Below, piece after piece: positions 1 through 5,561 of a stretch of 5,561 nucleotides of DNA. The notes under the pieces are model-generated. The model made no database searches and had not been told where the DNA came from. It worked only from the letters and a program-made list of their open reading frames with translations. The stretch is from Planctomycetota bacterium (lineage in GTDB: Bacteria; Planctomycetota; Planctomycetia; Pirellulales; Lacipirellulaceae), in the NCBI GenBank assembly GCA_029259975.1, contig JAJDEE010000425.1, positions 1 to 5,561 on the forward strand, in the 5' to 3' direction. How positions within the stretch are numbered: position 1 is the stretch's first letter; the number at the start of each line of letters is the position of its first letter. Both the position numbers and the translations under genes were made by a program.

Positions 1-3000
1 TCTTCGTCGTCGACACCCGTGGTATCGTCACCAGAACCGTCAGAGCCGGTTGGCCCGGCGAGTTCGGCATCGACACGGCTACCGAGGAACAAATCCCCAA
101 AGACGATGTGACTCGCCGAGGGATAGGCGTCGGGGAGATCGCCGAAGTCGGCTACGGCACGGTTGTGCAAGCCAAAATCAATATCCGTCGCTACGCTACC
201 GGCACTGACAGTGATGCGATTCTCAAAATCGTCGGGGTCAAATAGGCCATCCAGATCGGGCAAGCCTGCGGGGGTCGTCTGTTCAAATTGGTCCCCGTCG
301 AATTCGATGCGAACCGCATACACCCCAGGCAGCAACGAATTGAAGATAAACGAACCGTTCTCGCCAGTTGGTGAGGTGGGTTCGATTGCGTCACGTACGT
401 TGTTGTCGTTCAGATCGAGGTAGACGGTCGCGATGTCAGCCAAGCCCGACTCAAACGTGCCGCGAGCACCATTGTTGTTCGCGTCCTCGAAAACAACGCC
501 GGAGATCGCCACTGTGCCTCCAGAGCCACCACCGGGTGAACCAATTTCAAACCCAAAATCGAGGTCGGTTCTGACTAACTCTGGCGCGAAGAAGAAAGCC
601 CGCTCGGCATCGTCGGGATTAACCGGCAAGCCAAAGCTCCCTGTAGTCCCTTCGAGCACAACGACCGAGTAAAAACCGGGAATGACTGGTTGATCGACAA
701 AGGCGTAGCTGCCATCGGCAGCGGTGGTCGTGAAAAGGTCGAAACCAGGCGTGAAGACACCATTCTGATTAAGGTCGATAAACACGTCGGCCCCACTGAT
801 GGGTGCATCATTGCCATCGTTGATGCCATTGCCATTGAGATCGGCGTAGACGACCCCGCTTAGATTCACAAATTCTTCTGGCTGGGCGTTGGGAGTGAGT
901 AGCAAATTCAGCTCGGAAACAGAAGTTTGGGTGGCAAAACCCGCAACGCCGAGGGTTGTGATCGTATCTCCTTCGACGGCGAAACCATCAATCCGCTCTC
1001 CTGCGGATGCTATGGTCACCTGTGCAAATGGAGTTACAGCATTGGCCAAGTCAAGATTCACTTGGTTAAGTAAATCGGCCGCATCAAGCGAGTTCGGGTC
1101 GAGGCGGATATCGTAATCGCCGGTCGGCAGATCAAAGTAATAGTTGCCGTCGTTGCCCAGTTGATAGGACGGGTCAGTAAAGTCCCGAACGCCATTAGCG
1201 TCCAAGTCAACATAGACGATAGCCCCAGCTGCCCACGACTCCTGGATGGTTGGGCTAAGTGGGGTGCGAATGATGTGCGGATCTGCACTAGCGATATCAG
1301 CGAACAGCTGATCTTCTTCTGTCAAAGCAAGCTCGGGGTCTACCAAAAACTCAAGGAGATTGCTTTCGGAGTAGCGCGTAAAGTTGTCCGTAGGTGCAGG
1401 TACATCTGGATCAAAGGGATCGTCTGGGAGGGAGGAAAAGAACCCGTCGGAATTATCATCAACACCAACAGAACCTTGGATGCGACCTGTACCAGCAGCG
1501 TCGATGCCATGAAAGGCGACCTCGAAGGTATTAATATTGATGACCGAGTCGCTGAAATTCTCGAAAACCAAACGCCATCCATCGGTAATCGGACTACCAT
1601 CCGGATTTTTAATAATATCGACAGTTTGAGTTCCATCGAAATCCCGCACAGGTGTACCATCGGTGTTCAGGCGGACTTTGGCCTCGGAGCGTTCGCCCCA
1701 ATGACGATTCGTGGTGAAGACAGCATCCAACGTGCCATCGTCGGTGTTGGTGATGTTTCCGGTGGGGTCATCAGAAACGCCGATCTGTACGTCGTGAAAA
1801 ATACCATCGATCGTCGGGATGTGGTAATTTTTGAGTTCCGATTGCGTGCCATCAGGCGAAACCAAGATGATGCGCAAGAAATCGTAATCGTTGGAATCGG
1901 GTGCGATGAGACTCAGTTCGACTTCCACCCATTCGACCGTCATCGGTGGAGGAGCAAGCGGGATACCCGATACACCAGCAGACGCACCGAAAAAATCTCT
2001 CGTGTTGACCGGCGGATCGTCGCCAGAAAAAGGACCCGTGGGATCCGACGCATCGACAGGGGGGTCCGCATCAGGATCTCCTGGATCGCCAGGAACATTC
2101 TCTTCACCAAATTCGTTGAAAAAGTCGATGAAAGCATTGGGGGCGTTTGGGTCGCCATCTCCGATCACACCTCCGGGGACGCGGAATTCCCCAGTCTCTT
2201 CGCTACTAATCGCAGAGGCGTTGATCTGGCCTGCAGGAACTCTGCCTGTCGTCCAGGTGAACTCGCTCGTCTGGCCACCCAGAGTCACCCAATTTCGCGC
2301 TAACTCAACGGCCAGCGAAGCGTCGACCACACCGTGCGCATACCCATTGTCCCTGCGCGCAGTCACTTGGCTCACCGTGAAGCCGGCGCCATTGGTAAAT
2401 TGAGAAGGCTGGGAGGTCTGTTGGTAATAGGCCTGCGTACGCGGGGTATCCGCCACTACTGGGTCTGCGTCAGGATCACCGGCCGCTGCTGGGGTGGGGT
2501 TAGACCAAGCACCATCAAAAAAGATGTCTTCTTCAGGCGTCGGTATTACGTCAAACGCTAGCGGATCGTTAAACAACTGTTGGTTATTCGTAATCCAGGA
2601 AATATCGGTCGGCGAATTCTGCCGTGCCGCGCGAACCAAAATATGTTGCACATCGCGATAAGTTAGATTGGGATTCGCCTCCAGCATCAAGGCGATCACT
2701 CCCGAAACAATCGGCGCCGATGCCGAAGTACCGTTGAACCGCGAACTGAAGTCGGTGTTCTCTTCGAAATCGGCATCAATTTCGATGCCATTAACGGGCG
2801 ATTCGTTGAAGCCTGCATCGCCTTGCAAGTCGGTGGTATAGATACCGCTGCCAAGTTGCTCGTCGCGAATGATCTCCAGCGGGTTCGAGCCACTTGGCGC
2901 AGCACCCAAGGCAGCTGCACCCGATTCGGCAAAGGTGGTCGATCCCCCCGTTTCAATCACCGAGGTCACACCAATCGTATAGCGCGAATTGACGGTTTCG

Positions 3001-4124
3001 CTGAAATTGCCACCGTCGAAAATTTCTCTCGAATTTCCCGCCGAGAAAACGTGGATGCCGCCTAACCCGCCACGACCAAAGAAGACCGAGTTGCGCAGGG
3101 CTGTCGTGGCAAGCGGGCCGAGCGAGATGATCGAACGTGGGTTGGTCACAACGCCCTGGTCGTCCGCTGGAGGCGTGAAGCCCCAACTGTGATTGTAGAT
3201 GTCGATCGTTTGGGCTTCGTGGAGAAATACCGACCCGACAGCAGCGTCCGTCAAATTCAGGAGGTCTGAACCGAATAAACGAATCGGTACAATATCCGCC
3301 TCAAACGCTACGCCAGTAATACCAATCCCGTTGTTGCCAACACCCGCGGCGATACCAGCGACTGCAGTCCCGTGGCCATCGAAACTAGTGGCGGGAGCCG
3401 GATCGTTATCGCCATCCACGGCATCAAACGCCAAATCTGCACGAAGGTTGTCAGCAAGGTCAGGATGTACATTCGTAGGGTCGGTAAAAATACCCTCGTC
3501 AACAATCGCGATCTGCACGCCTTGGCCAGTGACAGTGTCCCAGGCTCCCTCAATATTGATGTCTTCGTCGACCTCGCCAAAGAAAGGCGAAAAGTCGGGA
3601 TTGCCTGTGTTTTGACCAAAATTGATCAGCGACCACTGGTTCTCTAGAAACTCATCATTCGTCGTGGCGAGAGACTCAAGCTCGAAGGGAATAAGCGGAT
3701 AGAAATAGTCGACCAACTCAGAGCCAGACAACGCACTAATGAGCTGGTCGTTGCTACCATCACTAGTGTCGACGATGTACGACCAAGGAACAACGCCCGT
3801 ATCGCCAGCGATGTTGACACCCGTGGCGGCAGTGATTTGATTGCTAGCGATCCCCGGGGCAGCAAGCACGATCCATTCGTTGGTGGCAGCCAATTGTTGA
3901 TCGGTGTATTGAGACAGATCGGCTGCTTCGGAGAACTGCGCAAGCGTTCTCGTGTCGAGTAAAAGCTCGCGAACTTGGCTGTCCGAAAATTCGATTCCTG
4001 CGCTGACAGGATTCGCCGACATCACACGGCGATCTTCGAGCGGCTCAAACTTCAGCTGGCGTTGCTTTTGCCGACGGCTGACACCTGTAGGGCGGCGTTT
4101 GTTTTTGCGACCGATGGCTGGCAT
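1..4124 (-). CDS. Giant modular kexin-like subtilisin (S8) protease with P domain, SdrD-B-like repeats and GEVED-type domain; C-terminus outside window
   Basis: A single uninterrupted minus-strand frame gives 1374 residues before running off at base 1. Residues 1-37 are Arg/Lys-rich and end in FEPLEDRRVMSA, a motif common at the N-terminus of large planctomycete exported proteins. Residues 38-155 look like a propeptide. From residue 156, NDEFLENQWSL begins a typical bacterial kexin-type lead-in. The catalytic residues are visible: D209 (IAIVDEG), H251 (DGHGTAVAG), oxyanion N364 (FSAGN) and S467 (NGTSASAP), so it should be an active serine endopeptidase. A P domain covers about 725-875. Three SdrD/Cna-B-like units follow (about 967-1012, 1086-1193, 1205-1320), then a GEVED-like start at 1326. 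ATG 4124 was chosen. An in-frame GTG at 4142 has GAGG 10 nt upstream and would add six residues. The role is inferred as a cell-surface or secreted protease; the substrate is unknown. The neighbouring gene is divergent, so no operon partner is seen. The family assignment is strong; the full length is unknown. Confidence 0.95.
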   Translation of the reverse strand, partial: MPAIGRKNKRRPTGVSRRQKQRQLKFEPLEDRRVMSANPVSAGIEFSDSQVRELLLDTRTLAQFSEAADLSQYTDQQLAATNEWIVLAAPGIASNQITAATGVNIAGDTGVVPWSYIVDTSDGSNDQLISALSGSELVDYFYPLIPFELESLATTNDEFLENQWSLINFGQNTGNPDFSPFFGEVDEDINIEGAWDTVTGQGVQIAIVDEGIFTDPTNVHPDLADNLRADLAFDAVDGDNDPAPATSFDGHGTAVAGIAAGVGNNGIGITGVAFEADIVPIRLFGSDLLNLTDAAVGSVFLHEAQTIDIYNHSWGFTPPADDQGVVTNPRSIISLGPLATTALRNSVFFGRGGLGGIHVFSAGNSREIFDGGNFSETVNSRYTIGVTSVIETGGSTTFAESGAAALGAAPSGSNPLEIIRDEQLGSGIYTTDLQGDAGFNESPVNGIEIDADFEENTDFSSRFNGTSASAPIVSGVIALMLEANPNLTYRDVQHILVRAARQNSPTDISWITNNQQLFNDPLAFDVIPTPEEDIFFDGAWSNPTPAAAGDPDADPVVADTPRTQAYYQQTSQPSQFTNGAGFTVSQVTARRDNGYAHGVVDASLAVELARNWVTLGGQTSEFTWTTGRVPAGQINASAISSEETGEFRVPGGVIGDGDPNAPNAFIDFFNEFGEENVPGDPGDPDADPPVDASDPTGPFSGDDPPVNTRDFFGASAGVSGIPLAPPPMTVEWVEVELSLIAPDSNDYDFLRIILVSPDGTQSELKNYHIPTIDGIFHDVQIGVSDDPTGNITNTDDGTLDAVFTTNRHWGERSEAKVRLNTDGTPVRDFDGTQTVDIIKNPDGSPITDGWRLVFENFSDSVININTFEVAFHGIDAAGTGRIQGSVGVDDNSDGFFSSLPDDPFDPDVPAPTDNFTRYSESNLLEFLVDPELALTEEDQLFADIASADPHIIRTPLSPTIQESWAAGAIVYVDLDANGVRDFTDPSYQLGNDGNYYFDLPTGDYDIRLDPNSLDAADLLNQVNLDLANAVTPFAQVTIASAGERIDGFAVEGDTITTLGVAGFATQTSVSELNLLLTPNAQPEEFVNLSGVVYADLNGNGINDGNDAPISGADVFIDLNQNGVFTPGFDLFTTTAADGSYAFVDQPVIPGFYSVVVLEGTTGSFGLPVNPDDAERAFFFAPELVRTDLDFGFEIGSPGGGSGGTVAISGVVFEDANNNGARGTFESGLADIATVYLDLNDNNVRDAIEPTSPTGENGSFIFNSLLPGVYAVRIEFDGDQFEQTTPAGLPDLDGLFDPDDFENRITVSAGSVATDIDFGLHNRAVADFGDLPDAYPSASHIVFGDLFLGSRVDAELAGPTGSDGSGDDTTGVDDE
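3..149 (-). other. N-terminal part of a GEVED-type domain, cut by the window edge
   Basis: From residue 1326, DFGDLPDAYPSASH, then LFLGSRVDAELAG and GDDTTGVDDE match the opening of GEVED domains (usual form D(Y/F)GDAPDSY...LG..VDAE...GDD..GVDDE). These domains are common in large planctomycete and other bacterial surface proteins and often sit after SdrD-like repeats. The characteristic later part is beyond base 1. The domain's function is not established here. Confidence 0.75.
165..512 (-). repeat. SdrD/Cna-B-like repeat unit 3
   Basis: This covers residues 1205-1320. VAISGVVFEDANNNGARG is followed by a second loop, YLDLNDNNVRD (1235-1245), then NGSFIFNSLLPGVYAVRI and the closing strand TDIDFGLHN. 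The order of elements is the same as in unit 2, so the two arose from one module. DNA identity between them looks low, which argues for an old duplication or independent recruitment rather than a recent tandem copy. Confidence 0.85.
546..869 (-). repeat. SdrD/Cna-B-like repeat unit 2
   Basis: This covers residues 1086-1193. It opens with VNLSGVVYADLNGNGIND and contains a second loop, FIDLNQNGVF (1115-1124). The strand GSYAFVDQPVIPGFYSVVV follows and the unit closes with TDLDFGFEIG. The D-x-N-x-N-G loops at D1095 and D1117 resemble the Ca2+ loops of staphylococcal SdrD B repeats. Such modules act as rigid stalks that hold the functional head away from the cell surface. A glycine/serine hinge (SPGGGSGG) separates it from unit 3. 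Confidence 0.85.
1089..1226 (-). repeat. SdrD/Cna-B-like repeat unit 1 (short, divergent)
   Basis: This covers residues about 967-1012: GAIVYVDLDANGVRD, then DGNYYFDLPTGDYDIRLDP. The YVDLDANGVRD loop has Ca2+-binding spacing (D973, D975, N977, D981), and 'G.YYFDLPTGDYDIRL' is the usual closing strand pair of Cna-B/SdrD-like modules. It is shorter than the two units that follow. A similar GSVGVDDNSDGFF stretch just after the P domain may be the remnant of its first strand, split off by an insertion. Confidence 0.7.
1500..1952 (-). other. Proprotein-convertase P domain (P/Homo B)
   Basis: This covers residues about 725-875. It starts with the strand VEWVEVELSLIAP, followed by LRIILVSPDGTQSEL, the usual 'L.SP.GT...L' signature. 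WGERSE (W809) and DGWRLVFENF (W850) match the conserved 'WGE...G.W.L' positions of P domains, and the closing strand is INTFEVAFHG. In kexin-family proteases this beta-sandwich packs on the catalytic domain and is needed for folding and stability. At about 150 residues it is longer than the usual 90-140, mainly through an Asp/Thr/Asn-rich insertion before W809. Confidence 0.85.
2280..3539 (-). other. Subtilisin/kexin-like catalytic domain of the giant protease
   Basis: This covers residues about 196-615. Besides the D209/H251/N364/S467 set, the segment YNHSWGF (W314) matches the kexin-type substrate-pocket strand. NGAGFTVS (578-585) and HGVVDASLAVELARNW (597-612) match the end of kexin-like catalytic domains, where the usual form is YGFGxVDA. 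The N364-S467 spacing of 103 residues is longer than in compact subtilisins, and about 80 residues of acidic, Pro-rich insertion lie between the serine helix and the terminal NGAG block. These are direct readings of the translation. The S8B-like (kexin) placement rests on motif resemblance and on the following P domain. Confidence 0.9.
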
Positions 4125-4418
4125 GTACTTTGAATAATTCACGGTTCTCTGTCCTCGATGTTCAAGGGTCTTGTTCCAACCTTGCTCTTCCAGGGCTTTG
4201 GAAAATACCTGTCGCTAGGACAGTGCCCTGCCATGTGATCGTCCGCAATCGATTTGCAGCTGCCACTCGCGGCAACATACTGAGGCCTCAAGCCTCCATA
4301 GTAGTTTCTCGCTAGATTATCGTCAAATTCTACAAATTCGTACGTGTCGAAGCCCACGACCACTTTGCTGCTGAATGCCACAAAACATGCTACGAAACGC
4401 ACCCTCACAACCCACTAG

Positions 4419-4438
4419 GCCGGGAATAGCCGGGAATG
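4419..4438. repeat. 10-bp tandem direct repeat (GCCGGGAATR x2)
   Basis: GCCGGGAATA at 4419-4428 is followed at once by GCCGGGAATG at 4429-4438, so the units differ only in the last base. One unit equals about one helical turn, as in some activator binding sites. It may also be chance or simple slippage. It lies about 280-315 bp upstream of the protease start. Confidence 0.5.
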
Positions 4439-4582
4439 TCACCTCGGTAATAGGTCTATTTCACTCCTAGCCAGTCGTTTGGCAGGCAATTTTTACGCAT
4501 TCTATTCCCCAAAAAAATTTTCTGGCAGCAGGGAGAAGTGTAGTGACAAATGGTCTGAGCGAGGAGATCGAGGAGCGGCGAA

Positions 4583-4707
4583 GGACCGGCACGTCGCCAC
4601 CCATTGGAGGGGTATTTGTGTTTCGATGCTAGTTTTGACAGTTGGGTAGTTTTCGGAAATTTTCTGCTCTGGCACGAAAAGTCTGGTTGTCCGGGACGTA
4701 CCGGTCC
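4583..4707. repeat. Long-spaced 13-bp inverted repeat
   Basis: GGACCGGCACGTC (4583-4595) and GACGTACCGGTCC (4695-4707) are inverted copies with a single mismatch, separated by 99 bp. In a minus-strand transcript the mismatch becomes a G-U pair, so a continuous 13-bp stem could form. In a plus-strand transcript it would be a C-A mismatch. The spacer is AT-richer than the arms and holds no gene. Confidence 0.5.
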
Positions 4708-4760
4708 GATAAGAGTTCCACGTTGCCGAGGTATTTATGCCTTGCGAGTCCGTGTACCCT

Positions 4761-4781
4761 GCGTTGCCAGAGTGGCAACGC
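4761..4781. repeat. Perfect 9-bp inverted repeat with 3-nt loop
   Basis: GCGTTGCCA, loop GAG, TGGCAACGC: every base of the 9-bp arms pairs. It ends 94 bp upstream of the plus-strand start codon at 4876. No T-run follows on either strand, so it is not an intrinsic terminator. It could be a leader-RNA hairpin of the downstream gene or an operator-like site. Confidence 0.6.
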
Positions 4782-4875
4782 CAGAGATACGTCAACGCCG
4801 TGTAAACCGTCAAAACCGTTTGCAATCGTCGATCTCGGGGTATTCCGACACGATCGAATGAGGGGGAAGTAGGAG

Positions 4876-5561
4876 ATGAAATACAACTCGGGGTCTTTAG
4901 CGCAATGGCTCATTGTCGCAGTCATCAGCTCGTCATTTTTACAGCATAGCGTCTTGCAACAGAGCGTATTTGGGCAAGGGGCAGGCTACCAACAACCTAA
5001 CTTTGCTCAGCTTGACACGAGGGCGAGTCAGGCAGCACCGATGCCGCCCGGATTCCCTGCTTCGCTACTGGCAGGCGGCCCTGCGGCTGCTCAAGGTGGC
5101 GAGTTTGTGGACGTGCAAGGCCGGTCGATTCAACTGACCAACTACAGCCAATCGTGCTCCGACGGTGGCTGCTATGGCGGCGGGTATGGCGGCGGGTATA
5201 GCGAAGGCTACCCCGGCGGCATGGGTGGAGATCCGATGGCTGTCGATTTTGGCGGCTACGGGCAAGACCAAATTGGGCCTCATTACTTCGATCTATCTTT
5301 TGAAGCCGTCTTCTTGCAGCAAGACGATTTGGCCGGCGAGGGTTTGCCCGCCTTTTCGTCCCGTGGCGTTGGCTTTGCCCCGGGGCAAACAATTCATCCC
5401 CACCTCAATCCGAACGGACAAGGAGACGATTACGAAGCCGGTTGGCGAGCTGTGGCACGCTACGACATCGGTGCTCTTGCTGTCCTGGAAGCATCGTACA
5501 CTGGCTTGTACGATTTTGGTTTTAAGCAATCAGTCAATTCGGCAGATGTCGATCCTGCCAA
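4876..5561 (+). CDS. Exported Gly/Tyr-rich protein with beta-barrel-like region, probable planctomycete outer-membrane protein; C-terminus outside window
   Basis: ATG 4876 opens 228 codons to the window edge. An in-frame TAG at 4870 means no earlier start is possible. Purine-rich AGGGGGAAG (4861-4869) lies about 6-10 nt upstream and can serve for ribosome binding. Residues 1-33 look like a signal peptide: K2, a hydrophobic stretch 8-22 and a possible cleavage near VFG (31-33). Residues 35-90 are Ala/Pro/Gln-rich. Residues 94-130 form a Gly/Tyr-rich spacer with two cysteines (C94, C99). From residue 136, alternating strands appear: YFDLSFEAVFLQ, then DDYEAGWRAVARYDIG and LAVLEASYTGLYDFGF. These resemble the first strands of planctomycete outer-membrane barrel families such as BBP7, but the exact family is uncertain. 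Function (porin, structural or adhesive) cannot be told from this part. It is divergent from the protease gene. Confidence 0.85.
   Translation, partial: MKYNSGSLAQWLIVAVISSSFLQHSVLQQSVFGQGAGYQQPNFAQLDTRASQAAPMPPGFPASLLAGGPAAAQGGEFVDVQGRSIQLTNYSQSCSDGGCYGGGYGGGYSEGYPGGMGGDPMAVDFGGYGQDQIGPHYFDLSFEAVFLQQDDLAGEGLPAFSSRGVGFAPGQTIHPHLNPNGQGDDYEAGWRAVARYDIGALAVLEASYTGLYDFGFKQSVNSADVDPA
5173..5196 (+). repeat. Exact 12-bp tandem repeat coding YGGG-YGGG
   Basis: TATGGCGGCGGG occurs twice in direct succession (5173-5184 and 5185-5196), followed by TAT. It encodes YGGGYGGGY, residues 100-108 of the plus-strand protein. Exact identity at DNA level suggests recent slippage duplication in a low-complexity spacer, and copy number may differ between strains. 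Confidence 0.8.

Larger units (their letters stand above)
4125..4875. other. Divergent intergenic region without a convincing gene
   Basis: About 0.75 kb lies between the two divergent start codons, so promoters and 5' leaders for both genes must be here. Short open frames on both strands show no recognisable motif and no paired ribosome-binding site. The best of them, a GTG-start 89-codon minus-strand frame at 4139-4408, ends in TGA overlapping the GTG at 4142, but its product resembles nothing I recognise. No clear sigma-70 promoter pair is visible. Small repeats and hairpins in the region are listed separately. Confidence 0.7.

Noticed and set aside
1161..2303. A 380-codon plus-strand open frame antisense to the protease gene
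   Set aside because: Its product is rich in Arg and Ile with no recognisable domain, and it lies fully opposite a region with clear P-domain and protease motifs. It is explained by the codon bias of the minus-strand gene.
1891..2403. A 170-codon plus-strand open frame rich in Ser/Pro/Gly
   Set aside because: It is the complement of the acidic linker and end of the catalytic domain. Its low-complexity composition is what the reverse of Asp/Pro/Gly codons gives.
4316..4321. GATAAT on the minus strand as a -10 box for the protease gene
   Set aside because: It matches five of six consensus positions, but no acceptable -35 hexamer lies at 16-18 bp spacing.
4139..4408. 89-codon GTG-start minus-strand frame as a gene upstream of the protease
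   Set aside because: It has no ribosome-binding site I can identify, no known motif and a composition unlike the neighbouring genes. It is kept only as a point about the GTG/TGA overlap.
4635..4663. TTGACA at 4635-4640 as a sigma-70 -35 box for the plus-strand gene
   Set aside because: The hexamer is perfect, but the sequence 17 bp downstream (AATTTT) matches the -10 consensus at only three positions, and 16 or 18 bp spacing is no better.
4502..4925. Several overlapping 76-107-codon frames on both strands in the intergenic region
   Set aside because: They overlap one another in competing frames, show no domain resemblance and lack start signals. Frames of this length are expected by chance.

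Overview
The window looks like part of a planctomycete chromosome, most likely Pirellulaceae (Rhodopirellula/Blastopirellula-like). This is inferred from a giant modular secreted protein that combines an arginine-rich N-terminus ending in an 'FEPLEDRR' motif, SdrD/Cna-B-like repeats and a GEVED-type domain, next to a Gly/Tyr-rich predicted outer-membrane protein. Base composition is moderate in GC and there is no sign of a mobile element. The genus is a guess from protein style only.

Layout: bases 1-4124 are one continuous minus-strand reading frame whose 3' end lies beyond base 1. It encodes at least 1374 residues of a calcium-type, kexin-like subtilisin (S8) protease. The order is: basic N-terminus with LEDRR motif, propeptide-like region, catalytic domain with intact Asp/His/Asn/Ser, acidic Pro/Asp linker, proprotein-convertase P domain, three SdrD-B-like repeats with DxNxNG loops, and the start of a GEVED-type domain. 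Every other open frame in this stretch is a shadow of this gene, including a 380-codon plus-strand frame.

Bases 4125-4875 are a divergent intergenic region of about 0.75 kb with no convincing gene. It holds several small structures: a perfect 9-bp hairpin, a 13-bp near-perfect inverted repeat with arms about 100 bp apart, a 10-bp tandem repeat and a weak hairpin followed by a T-run. Bases 4876-5561 are the 5' part (228 codons) of a plus-strand gene for an exported protein with a Gly/Tyr-rich low-complexity spacer followed by beta-barrel-like strands, probably a planctomycete outer-membrane barrel protein.

The two genes are divergently arranged and both appear to make cell-surface or exported proteins. 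Nothing shows that they act together. No RNA gene, CRISPR array, phage or insertion sequence was found. The most distinctive content is the multi-domain protease, which fits known planctomycete surface-protein architecture rather than a wholly new system.
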